Origin: Mucilaginibacter pineti
GTDB lineage: Bacteria > Bacteroidota > Bacteroidia > Sphingobacteriales > Sphingobacteriaceae
Assembly (NCBI RefSeq): GCF_900101875.1
Contig: NZ_FNAI01000001.1
Location: 124,001-188,000 of the forward strand
Direction of reading: 5' to 3'
Length of the DNA: 64,000 nucleotides
The position numbers and the translations under genes are program-made. The notes beneath the pieces are model-generated. The model worked only from the letters and a program-made list of their open reading frames with translations, was not told where the DNA came from and searched no databases. This document shows, in pieces, positions 19,310-29,365 of the stretch. The stretch's first letter is position 1, and each line of letters opens with the position of its first letter.

Positions 19310-21685
19310 ATGTTAAAGAACTACATTAAAATAGCCTGGCGCAACATTGTAAAAGGTAAAGTTTACAGTGCCATAAATATACTGGGCCTGGCTGCCGGCA
19401 TGGCGGTTGCTTTGCTTATTGGCTTATGGGTAAACAATGAGTATTCGTTTGATAGGTTTTTGCCTAACTACCAACAGGTATACCAGGTGAGGCGTAATTT
19501 TAACAGCAATGGCGAGATGTTGAACTTTACCTCAACATCCTTAGCACTGGGTATAGCGCTAAAAAACCAGATCCCGGAAATTGAGTACGTGGCCGAAACA
19601 AATTGGCTCTCTTCGCACGGATTGATGGTTGGCGATAAAAAGCTCATCATGAACGGTGAAGGCGTTGGCGGAGATTATTTGAAGATCTTTGAATATCCCT
19701 TGTTAAGGGGGAGCGCGAGCAATGTACTGAAAGATCCGTATTCCATAGTGCTTACACAATCGGCAGCTAAAGCGCTTTTTGGTACCGATGATGTGATCAA
19801 TAAAATGGTCCGGTTTGATAATACTAACAACTTGAAAGTGACGGGTATCCTGAAAGACCTCCCGGCTAACTCAACCATTCAGCTAAGTTATATAATGCCA
19901 TTTAGCTATTTCGAGGCTATAAATCCTTACACGCGTATGGATAAAAAAGATGCAAGCTTTGGTAACAATGGTTATGAACACTTTGTAAAACTTAAACCGG
20001 GCATCAGTTATGAACAGGTGGCTCCCAAGATCAAGAACATTGAAAAAGTTCAGGTAAATAACTCCAATGCCAAAAACTCCGATGTGGTATTGCAGCCCAT
20101 GCAAGACTGGCATTTGTATACCAATTACATTAATGGCGTTGCAAGCGGCGGCTTTATTGAATATGTGCGTATATTTAGCGTAATAGGCTTGCTTGTACTG
20201 GCTATAGCCTGCATCAACTTTATTAACCTCACTACAGCACGATCTGAAAAGCGGGCCAAAGAAGTAGGTATCCGCAAGGCAATCGGTTCATATCGTAAGC
20301 ATTTGATCTTTCAGTTTTTAACAGAATCTATCCTGATCACCTTTATCGCATTTCTGTTCTGTATTTTATTTGTGCAGGTTAGTTTACCGTTTTTCAATGA
20401 ACTAACCGATAGGAACATAGCTTTACCCTATGAAAACCCTGTTTTTTGGGCTATAATACTAAGTGGCGTATTAGCAATTGGAATTATAGCAGGCAGCAAA
20501 CCTGCGTTTTACCTGTCGGCTTTTAACCCGGTTAAAGTGTTGAAGGGTACCATTCAGGTTGGTCGTTCGGCAACGCTTTCCCGTAAGGTTTTGGTAGTGC
20601 TGCAATTTAGCTGTTCTATAGCACTTATAGTAAGCACCGTTGTTATTTACAGGCAGGTACAGTACGCTAAGGACAGACCCACCGGTTACAATATAGACAG
20701 GCTGCTCATGACCGATAACAGCACAGACATATCCCGCAATTACCAGGCACTAAAGAATGACCTTTTGCAAAGCGGCTTAGTGCAAAATATTACCACTGCA
20801 TCAAGCCCCGCTACGGGCATTTACTGGCACAATAACCTGGATTACTGGCCGGGGAAAAATGCAAATGAAACGGTTGAAATGGGAATGATAAGAACCACCG
20901 CCGGTTATTTTAATACCCTTGGGATGAAAATTGTTGCAGGCCGTAACATGCAAACCGATGCCGATACAAATAATGTTGTATTGAACCAGGCTGCGGTAAA
21001 GCGCTTGCGTTTAAAACAGCCCCTCAACCAGCAAATCACCATAAACGGGAATAAGTTAACCATAATAGGTGTAGCAAAAGATGCACTTATGGACTCGCCA
21101 TTTGCACCGGCAGATCCTACAACGTTTGTTTACAATACCAACGCTCAGGATAAGGTAATATATCGCCTTTCGCCCAACGTAAAAACGCAGGATGCTATTA
21201 CAAAACTCGGCCAGATCTTCGCAAAATATAATCCTGCGTATCCGTATACCTACAAATTTGTTGATGACGAATACAACCGCAAGTTTAGCCAGGAAGTGCT
21301 TATCGGTAAGCTATCGGGCATTTTTGCCGGACTGGCCATATTTATATCGTGCCTTGGCTTATTTGGCCTTGCCGCTTACGTTGCCGAACAGCGCACCAAA
21401 GAAATAGGCGTTCGCAAAGTACTGGGTGCATCAGTAAGCCAAATATGGTTTATGCTTTCCAAAGATTTTGTGCTGCTGGTAATGGTAAGCTGTATAGTAG
21501 CCACGCCAATAGCTTTGTATTTCTTACAAAACTGGCTGCTTAAGTACAGCTACCGCATTACTATAGGCCCCGGAATATTTATTGTATCGGCAATAGCTGC
21601 TATCGGCATAACGCTTATAACCATCAGCTTTCAGGCTATTAAGGCTGCGGTAGCTAATCCGGTTAAAAGCCTGCGAAGCGAATAG
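19310..21685 (+). CDS. ABC transporter permease 8 (FtsX/MacB_PCD)
   Basis: 791 residues. First-subfamily motif NFINLTTARS, but its first contact loop reads KEVGIRKAIGS, so it mixes TARS with the GS ending typical of the other group. The fourth helix segment reads GSKPAFYLS where the others have G(I/S/A)YPAxxLS. That substitution removes the conserved Tyr-Pro kink and is unique in the array. Second loop KEIGVRKVLGA; tail NPVKSLRSE. Its second lobe is short and contains WPGKNANE. Function as for the array; substrate unknown. Confidence 0.92.
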   Translation: MLKNYIKIAWRNIVKGKVYSAINILGLAAGMAVALLIGLWVNNEYSFDRFLPNYQQVYQVRRNFNSNGEMLNFTSTSLALGIALKNQIPEIEYVAETNWLSSHGLMVGDKKLIMNGEGVGGDYLKIFEYPLLRGSASNVLKDPYSIVLTQSAAKALFGTDDVINKMVRFDNTNNLKVTGILKDLPANSTIQLSYIMPFSYFEAINPYTRMDKKDASFGNNGYEHFVKLKPGISYEQVAPKIKNIEKVQVNNSNAKNSDVVLQPMQDWHLYTNYINGVASGGFIEYVRIFSVIGLLVLAIACINFINLTTARSEKRAKEVGIRKAIGSYRKHLIFQFLTESILITFIAFLFCILFVQVSLPFFNELTDRNIALPYENPVFWAIILSGVLAIGIIAGSKPAFYLSAFNPVKVLKGTIQVGRSATLSRKVLVVLQFSCSIALIVSTVVIYRQVQYAKDRPTGYNIDRLLMTDNSTDISRNYQALKNDLLQSGLVQNITTASSPATGIYWHNNLDYWPGKNANETVEMGMIRTTAGYFNTLGMKIVAGRNMQTDADTNNVVLNQAAVKRLRLKQPLNQQITINGNKLTIIGVAKDALMDSPFAPADPTTFVYNTNAQDKVIYRLSPNVKTQDAITKLGQIFAKYNPAYPYTYKFVDDEYNRKFSQEVLIGKLSGIFAGLAIFISCLGLFGLAAYVAEQRTKEIGVRKVLGASVSQIWFMLSKDFVLLVMVSCIVATPIALYFLQNWLLKYSYRITIGPGIFIVSAIAAIGITLITISFQAIKAAVANPVKSLRSE

Positions 21686-21820
21686 GTATTGGTCATTGGG
21701 CATTAAGTCATTGGTCATTAGGTCATTTTTTTAGAGTTTAGAATTTGCCCTTTTAGCGTTTTTAAAAATTAGGATTTAGAATTTACCTGTTTATAATTTA
21801 GAAATTAGGATTTAGAATTT
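21686..21820. repeat. Class I two-block repeat spacer between permeases 8 and 9
   Basis: GGTCATTGGGCATTAAGTCATT words are followed by TTTTTTTAGAG and then TTTAGAATTT / AAATTAGGATTTAG words. TTAGAATTT at 21812-21820 is 7 nt before the start codon, the tightest spacing in the array. Confidence 0.8.
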
Positions 21821-21827
21821 ACCCACT

Positions 21828-24227
21828 ATGCTGAAGAACTACATTAAAATTGCCTGGAGAAACATCTGGAAGAGTAAGATTTTTTCTGCTATCAACATTG
21901 TTGGTCTTTCTGTGGGAATGGCGGCCTGCATGATCATTATGCTTTTTGTTGCGTACGAAAAGAGCTTCGATGATATGCACACCAAAAATCTTTACAGGCT
22001 TAACGAAGTGCAGAAATTTCCGGGGATGGTTGCTTCGCAAAAGGTGGCTTTATCCATGTTTCCGATGGGGCCAACACTTAAAAATGAGTTTCCCGAAATA
22101 AAAAACTTTACCCGGATTAACAGGCAAAACAAATTTCAGCTTACGTATGGGCAAAAAAAGGTATTTATGCCCCAGGTGTTCTTTGTCGATTCGACATTCA
22201 TGGGCATGTTTGATTTTAAGCTGATACATGGCGAAAGGGAAACAGCATTGCTAAAACCCCATAGTGTACTATTAACCCAAAAAACCGCCGAAACAATATT
22301 TGGCAAGGAAGACCCCATGGGTAAAACCATTACCCATTATGGCAATGATACCACAAGTTATACCGTTACCGGGATTTTGGCCAACATTCCTAAAAATTCG
22401 CAATTGCAATTCGATGGACTGTTTTCATTCAATACCATTTTTAAACCCTGGATGCAAAATGCATGGGGCGGCAACTGGCTAAACACATTCCTGGAACTTG
22501 CACCGGGTACAGACATCCATAAACTCGAACAGAAATTTCCGGCCTATCAAAAAAAATACATGAACAAGGATAACTGGAAGTTTTATGAACTGTTCCTGCT
22601 GTCGCTTAAAGATGTGCATAGCAATGCTGCCGATGTTGGGCTTGATGATTTAAACTACCAAAAGTTTGATAAAAAGCTCACTAACCTTTTTGCTATTATA
22701 GCCCTCATCGTATTGGTGATAGCCTGTGTTAACTTCATCAACCTGTCCACCGCACGGTCTGCCGAGCGGGCTAAGGAGGTTGGGGTACGCAAATCCATCG
22801 GGGCGCACCGCTTTCAGCTGGCCTGCCAGTTTTTAGGCGAAACCGTAATGCTCTCGCTTATAGCCATGGTTTTTGCCTGGATATTTGTATTGATAGCCAT
22901 ACCCTATATCAACAACCTCAGCCAGCGCGATATTAGTTTGCCATTAACGGCTACCTGGTGGCCTGTTGTAGTAATATTTGTAGCAACGGTATGTATTGGC
23001 TTGCTATCGGGGATTTATCCGGCAGTGTTCCTTTCCTCTTTTCAGCCGGTTAAAGTGTTGAAAGGCTCTGTTGAAACTGGCCGTAACAAAGGATCGCTGC
23101 GTAATATTTTGGTGGTGGCGCAGTTTACCAGCGCTATTGTGTTAATGATTGCCACCATATTTGTTATAAAGCAATTGCGGTTTATGCAGCATAAAGATCC
23201 CGGCTTTAGTCGAGAGCAGGTGGTTACAATTCCGCTTAATATGGTTAACCCCGCAAAGTACGAGCTAATTAAACAGGAGCTTTTGAGCAGTAACCTGGTT
23301 CAGGGTGTTACCGGTTCACAGGATCAGCTGGGCAGCCATTTGGATCAATCTGGTGTGGAGTTCAGGTTGAAAGATTCGCCTTTACGGCAGCTTACCTCAA
23401 CCCGGCTTATTGTAGATCCGGATTACCTTAATTTTTATAAGATAAAACTTGTTGAGGGTAAAAACTTCTCCAAAGAAAAATCAACCCGTGGACGCGAGTA
23501 TATCATTAATGAGAAACTGGCTGCCGAACTGCTTAAAGATCATAAAAATACACCAATGAGCGCGCTTATAGGTCAGCATTTTGGTTTCGATTCGTTGGGG
23601 GTTATTACCGGCATAGCTAAGGATTTTAACTTTAACTCACTGCATTATAAAATAGAAACGATGTTCATGTTCAATCAGCCCGATTGGGGCTTGGGTACTA
23701 TGTCTGTCAAAATAAACGGCGCGCACACCACCGAAACACTCGACTTTATTAAAAAAACGTGGACAAGCACCGTACCGGATATCCCGTTTGAATACCAATT
23801 CCTTGATGATCATTTTACAGAAGTTTACCGTGTAGATAACCAGGTAAGCAGTGTGGTAAGTATTTTAGCGGTATTGATCATCGTTATTTCGTGTCTTGGT
23901 TTATTTGGCCTGGCATCTTATTCAGCAGAAAAACGAATCAAGGAAATAGGGGTAAGGAAGGTATTGGGGGCTACTGTTCAAAATATTGTGGTGTTACTTT
24001 CCAGTCATTTTATAAAGCTGGTGCTCATAGCAAACCTTCTGGCCTGGCCAATAGCCCTCTATGGCGTTAATGCATGGCTGCGGGATTTCGCCTATCGTGT
24101 AAATGTAGATTGGTGGGTATTTGCCATAGCCGGCGGTGTATCGGTTATTATTGCCTTTGCAACAGTAAGTTTCCAATCAGTTAAGGCAGCTATTTCCAAT
24201 CCGGTTAAAAGCCTAAGAAGCGAATAG
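21828..24227 (+). CDS. ABC transporter permease 9 (FtsX/MacB_PCD)
   Basis: 799 residues. First-subfamily markers: LKNEFPEIKNF in lobe 1, NFINLSTARS with KEVGVRKSIGA, and DDHFTEVY. Second contact loop KEIGVRKVLGA, followed by LSSHFIK. Tail NPVKSLRSE. The first lobe is rich in Lys and Phe and contains a YGQKKVFMP segment. Flanked on both sides by class I spacers, it forms with one spacer a repeat-bounded cassette of about 2.55 kb. Confidence 0.92.
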   Translation: MLKNYIKIAWRNIWKSKIFSAINIVGLSVGMAACMIIMLFVAYEKSFDDMHTKNLYRLNEVQKFPGMVASQKVALSMFPMGPTLKNEFPEIKNFTRINRQNKFQLTYGQKKVFMPQVFFVDSTFMGMFDFKLIHGERETALLKPHSVLLTQKTAETIFGKEDPMGKTITHYGNDTTSYTVTGILANIPKNSQLQFDGLFSFNTIFKPWMQNAWGGNWLNTFLELAPGTDIHKLEQKFPAYQKKYMNKDNWKFYELFLLSLKDVHSNAADVGLDDLNYQKFDKKLTNLFAIIALIVLVIACVNFINLSTARSAERAKEVGVRKSIGAHRFQLACQFLGETVMLSLIAMVFAWIFVLIAIPYINNLSQRDISLPLTATWWPVVVIFVATVCIGLLSGIYPAVFLSSFQPVKVLKGSVETGRNKGSLRNILVVAQFTSAIVLMIATIFVIKQLRFMQHKDPGFSREQVVTIPLNMVNPAKYELIKQELLSSNLVQGVTGSQDQLGSHLDQSGVEFRLKDSPLRQLTSTRLIVDPDYLNFYKIKLVEGKNFSKEKSTRGREYIINEKLAAELLKDHKNTPMSALIGQHFGFDSLGVITGIAKDFNFNSLHYKIETMFMFNQPDWGLGTMSVKINGAHTTETLDFIKKTWTSTVPDIPFEYQFLDDHFTEVYRVDNQVSSVVSILAVLIIVISCLGLFGLASYSAEKRIKEIGVRKVLGATVQNIVVLLSSHFIKLVLIANLLAWPIALYGVNAWLRDFAYRVNVDWWVFAIAGGVSVIIAFATVSFQSVKAAISNPVKSLRSE

Positions 24228-24377
24228 TTATTGGTTCATTAAGTCATTGGTCATTAGGTCATTTTTTAGAGTTTAGAATATTCCTTTTTAGGATTTAAAA
24301 ATTAGGATTTAGAGTTTATCTGTTTAGGGTTTAGAATTTCTCTTTTTTAGAGTTTAGAATTTATCTGTTTAGAATTT
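24228..24377. repeat. Class I two-block repeat spacer between permeases 9 and 10
   Basis: GGTTCATTAAGTCATTGGTCATTAGG words are followed by the TTTTTTAGAG junction and TTTAGGATTT / TTTAGAATTT words with TATCTG connectors. TTAGAATTT at 24369-24377 is 8 nt before the ATG. Confidence 0.8.
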
Positions 24378-24385
24378 GAATAACC

Positions 24386-26797
24386 ATGTTAAAAAACTAT
24401 ATCAAAATAGCGTTTCGTAACCTTATCAGGGATAAGGCATATTCTGTATTGAATTTGATTGGCCTTTCGATGGGTTTGGCAAGCGTTATTATGATAATGG
24501 CGTATGTGCGCTATGAGTTATCGTATGATAAAAGTTATAGCAACCACACCCAGGTTTACCGCCTTACGCGCGAAGCTAAAAGCGCCAATACAGATGAAGT
24601 TTTTATCGATGTGCCATCGGGCCTTGCGCAGGCTTTGCAAAAGGAGTTTCCGGCGGTGAATACCTTCAGCGGTGTTTTTGCCAGCAATGTTGAGGTTAAG
24701 CACCACAATGACATTGTCAGCATCAATTCGATACAAGCCGGGGCTGATTTTTTCAAGATCTTTAATTTTCCCTTTGCCAAAGGCGATCCGGGTTCGTCAT
24801 TAACAGAACCGGGCAGCATTGTGATATCAGAGCGCATCGCCCAAAAACTTTTTGCCGGGAAGGAAGCCGTGGGCAGTAACATTACCACCGTTGGGGGCAA
24901 GGTTTTACATATTACAGGTGTTATGAAAAACTTGCCTGCAAACTCGCACCTAACTGGCGATATAGTGGTTTCTGGGAGCGGCGATAAATCAATGGCCGAA
25001 AGTTTAAACTGGATGGCGTACACTTCTTTCCCTCAATATATACTGTTAAATAACCATACCGATGCAAGACAGCTGGAAAATCAGTTTGCATCCATTTACA
25101 AAAAATACCAGTTCCCCAAGGATGTTTCCATTCACTTACAGCCGGTAACCGACATTCATTTAAGATCACATGCGCAAAATGAAATTTCTATAAACAGCGA
25201 TATCAAATACGTTTACATTTTTATGTCGGCGGCGCTATTGATCCTGTTTGTAGCCTGCATCAATTACATTAACCTAACAACCGCCCGTTCATTACAGCGC
25301 GCCAAAGAAATTGGATTACGCAAGGTACTTGGCGCCCTGCGGAAACAGCTTATCATGCAGTTTCTTACCGAGTCGTTTTTGTTTTTCTTTATTAGTACAG
25401 TACTTGCGCTTTTTATAAGCTACACCATGTGGCCGGCATTTTCTGCGGTTATAACCGGTTATGAGTACGTAATGCCGTTGTTTGATACCAAAAGCGCGTT
25501 AATGGTATTTGCGGTATTTGTTACTGGAGGCCTGCTTGCGGGGGCTTACCCGGCTTTCTTTCTATCGTCGTTGCAGCCAGTTAAGGTGCTTAGGGGCTTA
25601 TCTAAGTTCGGAATAAATATAAGCTTGCGTAAGGCGCTGGTGGTATTACAGTTCACTATTTCGGGCGTGCTGATGGTATCTACCATAGTGGTTTATCAGC
25701 AGCTTAACTTTATCAGCAATGCGCGGCTTGGCTTTAATAAGGATAATTTGATAACCGTGCCTTTCTACATGTCAAATTCGCATGTTGCAGCCTTTAAGTA
25801 CGAGTTGACTAAAAATCGGGATATTCAATCTGCAACAGTAGCTTCCTGGAGTATAGGGAAGGATTATGGCGGATCATCAAGCATGGAAGACAAAAAGGAC
25901 CCTAAACGCCAGCTGCAATTTTCGTTTATTAATGCCGATTTTGATTTTGTAAAAACAATGCAGATCAATGTTAAAGCGGGCAGAAATTTTTCGGCCGCGT
26001 TTGGTACCGATACAGTTAATGCCGAAAATTTGAATAAGAAAAACCTGCCTTATGAACAGTTCAAAAAAGAACTTGCAACCCAATCTGTTATTTTAAACGA
26101 GGAAGCCGTTAAACTGCTCGATATTAAAAAACCGGTAGGGCATGTGATAAGTACGGGTGCCGTACAAGGTACAATTATTGGCGTGGCCGAAAACTTTAAC
26201 GGACTAACCCTGCACCAAAAAATACCTGCAGTGGTCATGACCTGCTCGGCCATTTCGGAGTACGGACAAATGTTTATCCGGATTTCGCCAAGGAATACCC
26301 AAAACACGCTTAATTATATAGCAGATCAGTGGAAAAAGTTTTACCCCAGCCACAGGTTTGATTTTGCCTTTGCCGATGATAAGCTGCAAAAGCTATACTC
26401 TGCAGATAAACGGCTGGGTACCCTGTTTGGAACATTTGCTACGCTTGCCATTGCAATAGGCTGTTTAGGCTTATTTGGATTGATTTCCCTAACGGTACAA
26501 AACAGGCTGAAAGAAATTGGTATAAGAAAGGTACTTGGCGCAAGCGTTATAGATATTACCAGTCTTATCTCTGCCGATTTTGTTAAGCTGGTTATTGTTT
26601 CCTTTGTCATATCGTCGCCGGTTGCCTGGTATTTGATGACTAACTGGCTGCAGAGCTTTGCTTACCGAATAGATATTCATTGGTGGATATTTTTAATTGC
26701 CTGCGGCATAGCCATTGTAATTTCGCTGGTAACATTAAGCTTTCAATCCATCAAAGCCGCCATTGCCAATCCGGTTAAAAGTTTAAGGAGCGAATAA
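24386..26797 (+). CDS. ABC transporter permease 10 (FtsX/MacB_PCD)
   Basis: 803 residues. First-subfamily markers: LQKEFPAVNTF, LQPVTDIHL, NYINLTTARS with KEIGLRKVLGA. Before the last block it has ADDKLQKLY. Second contact loop KEIGIRKVLGA, then SLISADF. Tail NPVKSLRSE. The second lobe contains an extra insertion of about 20 residues (around NAENLNKKNLPYEQFKKE) between the GRNFS and ILNEEAV motifs that the other copies lack. Confidence 0.92.
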   Translation: MLKNYIKIAFRNLIRDKAYSVLNLIGLSMGLASVIMIMAYVRYELSYDKSYSNHTQVYRLTREAKSANTDEVFIDVPSGLAQALQKEFPAVNTFSGVFASNVEVKHHNDIVSINSIQAGADFFKIFNFPFAKGDPGSSLTEPGSIVISERIAQKLFAGKEAVGSNITTVGGKVLHITGVMKNLPANSHLTGDIVVSGSGDKSMAESLNWMAYTSFPQYILLNNHTDARQLENQFASIYKKYQFPKDVSIHLQPVTDIHLRSHAQNEISINSDIKYVYIFMSAALLILFVACINYINLTTARSLQRAKEIGLRKVLGALRKQLIMQFLTESFLFFFISTVLALFISYTMWPAFSAVITGYEYVMPLFDTKSALMVFAVFVTGGLLAGAYPAFFLSSLQPVKVLRGLSKFGINISLRKALVVLQFTISGVLMVSTIVVYQQLNFISNARLGFNKDNLITVPFYMSNSHVAAFKYELTKNRDIQSATVASWSIGKDYGGSSSMEDKKDPKRQLQFSFINADFDFVKTMQINVKAGRNFSAAFGTDTVNAENLNKKNLPYEQFKKELATQSVILNEEAVKLLDIKKPVGHVISTGAVQGTIIGVAENFNGLTLHQKIPAVVMTCSAISEYGQMFIRISPRNTQNTLNYIADQWKKFYPSHRFDFAFADDKLQKLYSADKRLGTLFGTFATLAIAIGCLGLFGLISLTVQNRLKEIGIRKVLGASVIDITSLISADFVKLVIVSFVISSPVAWYLMTNWLQSFAYRIDIHWWIFLIACGIAIVISLVTLSFQSIKAAIANPVKSLRSE

Positions 26798-26972
26798 TTT
26801 TGTTGGTCATTAAGTCATTTGCTGCGCGTCATTAACTCATTGGTCATTAGGTCATTTTTTAGAGTTTAGAAATTTGGATTTAGAGTTTAATAATTAGGAT
26901 TTAGAATTTAGAAATTGGGATTTAGAATTTAATAATTAGGATTTAGAGTTTTAAAAATTAGAATTAGAATTT
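26798..26972. repeat. Class I two-block repeat spacer between permeases 10 and 11
   Basis: The longest class I spacer. The GGTCATTAAGTCATT block is interrupted by TGCTGCGCGTCATTAACTC. Six TTTAGAATTTA/ATTAGGATTTAGA words follow. TTAGAATTT at 26964-26972 lies 8 nt before the ATG. Confidence 0.8.
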
Positions 26973-26980
26973 AAACCATC

Positions 26981-29365
26981 ATGATAAAAAATTATTTTAA
27001 GATAGCCTTGCGCAACCTTTGGAAACACAAGGTGTTTTCATTCATAAACATAACAGGTCTTTCCATTGGGATAACGGCCTGTTTTTTTATTTTTATGTAT
27101 GTTGGCTTTGAGTTAAGCTACGATAATTTTCATACCAAGGCCGATAGGATCTACCGCTTGGTAACGGATATTAAAACACCTACCGAAACTATAAATACGG
27201 GTATAACGGCTTGGCCATTTGCACCAAATATTAAGGCCGATTTTCCAGAGGTTGAATCGTTTGTGCGCATCAGCGGCGGCAGCTTCCTGGTACGAAAAGG
27301 TGATGTTAAGTTTCAGGAAGAACACTCCATTTTTGCCGATTCTACCTTTTTTAAGGTGTTTGATTTTAAACTCTTAAAAGGCGATCCAAGAACTGCACTT
27401 ACCGCACCCGCCACCATTGTATTTACCGAAAAGGCCGCTAAAAAATACTTCGGCAACAAAAACCCGATGGGCCAAACCGTGCTTGTTACCGGCGATGCCA
27501 TACCGGCGGTTATAACCGGTATTATGAAGGATATCCCCGAAAATTCGCAGATAAAGGCAGATATGCTTATTTCCATGACCTCGCTTACGCAAAGGTTTAA
27601 TAAGGAGATTGATAATTCATGGGGTAACTTTGGCGCAACAAGCTATTTGCTCTTAAAACCCAATACCAATCCTAAAGCTCTCGAAGCTAAGTTTCCGGCC
27701 TTTTTGGAAAGAAGGAACGGCAAGGAAGAGCGCGACCATAAAATGTCATACAAGTTTTTCCTGGAGCCGCTAAAATCAGTTTACCTGCACTCCACCCGCG
27801 GCGGACAGGAATCTGGCAGTATTACAAACGTGTACATTTTTGGTATAGTTGCCGTATTTATACTATTGATAGCCTGTTTTAACTTTGTAAACCTCACCAC
27901 GGCACGGTCTGTTGAACGGGCCAAGGAGGTAGGCATTCGCAAGGTAGTTGGTGCCGAAAAATCGCAGTTAGCCAGCCAGTTCATAGGCGAATCTGTTGTA
28001 CTTTGTTTAATTGCCTTTGTGCTCACCGTTATCCTCTCTGTACTATTACTGCCCATGTTTAACCAGCTGGCGGGTAAAACGGTTAGTCCGGGTATATTTT
28101 CAAACTGGTATTATGTGGTTATTCTATTGGGTACTGCGGTGTTAATTGGTTTGGTTGCGGGTATTTATCCGGCATTGGTATTATCTTCATTTAAGCCGGT
28201 GTCCGTGTTAAAAGGGCGCTTTTCCAGCGGTACCAAGGGTAATTTGTTGCGTAAAACACTGGTGGTATCGCAGTTTACCATTTCTATATTTTTGATCATC
28301 GGTACTATTATAGTGTACAAGCAAATGAGTTTTATGCAAAACCGCGATTTGGGTTTTGCTAAAGACCAAATGCTTATCCTCGATACCAATGGCGATCCTG
28401 GTGCCAATGCCTTTAAGGAAGCTATTGCAAGCATCCCCGGCGTTCAGTCAACGGCAAATTCATCCAGCGTACCGGGTGGGGGTAATCCGGGTGCTTATTC
28501 CGAAATTGAAAACACAAAAGGCGATCTTCAGATTGCCAACCTCGACCTATATTTTGTTGATTGGGATTATATAAATCAGTTTAAGATAAAAATGGTTGCC
28601 GGCCGGCCTTTTTCACGCGAGTTTGGTACCGATACCGCACAAGCCATGTTGCTGAATGAAGCTGCTGTTAAAATGTTTGGGTACACATCGCCGCAGCAGG
28701 CCATAGGTAAACGTTTTAAACAATGGGGGCGCGAAGGTAAAATTGTTGGGGTGATGAAAGATTTTCATTTTCGCTCGTTACAAGAGGTCATCAAACCTTT
28801 AAGTATGCGTATCGAACTTAAAAACCTGGGGTTAATCTCGGCCAAAATATCTTCCAATAACTTATCGGCCACCATAGCGGCCATCCAAAACAAATGGAAA
28901 ATGCTTATCCCCGGCAGGCCCTTCAGCTATTATTTTTTAGATGAATTTTTTGATCGTCAATACCGGTCAGAACAACGCTTTGGCAAATTATTCTTCAACT
29001 TTGCGGTACTGGCTATATTTATATCATGCCTTGGCTTATTAGGCCTGGCGTCATACAGCACCTTGCAGCGCACCCGTGAAATAGGCATCCGCAAGGTGAT
29101 GGGGGCCACTGTACCGGGAATTGTTAACCTGCTATCAAAAGATTTCCTGACGCTGGTAGGTATATCATTCCTGATAGCATCGCCCGTTGCAGGGCTGTTT
29201 ATGCACTATTACTGGCTCAAAAGCTTTGCCTACCGGGTAGATATGAGCTGGTGGATCTTTGCACTGGCCGGTTTATTGGCAGTTGTAATTGCCCTTGCCA
29301 CCATAAGTTTCCAGGCTATAAGGGCAGCCATGGCCAACCCGGTTAAAAGCCTCAAAAGCGAATGA
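26981..29365 (+). CDS. ABC transporter permease 11 (FtsX/MacB_PCD), last of the array
   Basis: 794 residues. First-subfamily markers: IKADFPEVESF, NFVNLTTARS with KEVGIRKVVGA. In the last block the contact loop is REIGIRKVMGA and is followed by LLSKDF. Tail NPVKSLKSE, shared only with permease 1 at the other end of the array. The helix after LSKDF reads ASPVAGLFMHYYWL, replacing the IAWY/IAWW motif of the others. Followed by a class III palindromic spacer and regulatory module C before the ATPase gene. Confidence 0.92.
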   Translation: MIKNYFKIALRNLWKHKVFSFINITGLSIGITACFFIFMYVGFELSYDNFHTKADRIYRLVTDIKTPTETINTGITAWPFAPNIKADFPEVESFVRISGGSFLVRKGDVKFQEEHSIFADSTFFKVFDFKLLKGDPRTALTAPATIVFTEKAAKKYFGNKNPMGQTVLVTGDAIPAVITGIMKDIPENSQIKADMLISMTSLTQRFNKEIDNSWGNFGATSYLLLKPNTNPKALEAKFPAFLERRNGKEERDHKMSYKFFLEPLKSVYLHSTRGGQESGSITNVYIFGIVAVFILLIACFNFVNLTTARSVERAKEVGIRKVVGAEKSQLASQFIGESVVLCLIAFVLTVILSVLLLPMFNQLAGKTVSPGIFSNWYYVVILLGTAVLIGLVAGIYPALVLSSFKPVSVLKGRFSSGTKGNLLRKTLVVSQFTISIFLIIGTIIVYKQMSFMQNRDLGFAKDQMLILDTNGDPGANAFKEAIASIPGVQSTANSSSVPGGGNPGAYSEIENTKGDLQIANLDLYFVDWDYINQFKIKMVAGRPFSREFGTDTAQAMLLNEAAVKMFGYTSPQQAIGKRFKQWGREGKIVGVMKDFHFRSLQEVIKPLSMRIELKNLGLISAKISSNNLSATIAAIQNKWKMLIPGRPFSYYFLDEFFDRQYRSEQRFGKLFFNFAVLAIFISCLGLLGLASYSTLQRTREIGIRKVMGATVPGIVNLLSKDFLTLVGISFLIASPVAGLFMHYYWLKSFAYRVDMSWWIFALAGLLAVVIALATISFQAIRAAMANPVKSLKSE

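Noticed and set aside
24556..25023. 155-codon minus-strand frame inside permease 10
   Set aside because: Fully antisense to conserved permease sequence, no homology to a known family, no start or leader features.
16639..26972. CRISPR-like array, because of regularly recurring repeats
   Set aside because: The repeats are degenerate 8-14-mers confined to spacers between 2.4-kb genes, with no unique 30-40-bp spacers and no cas genes.
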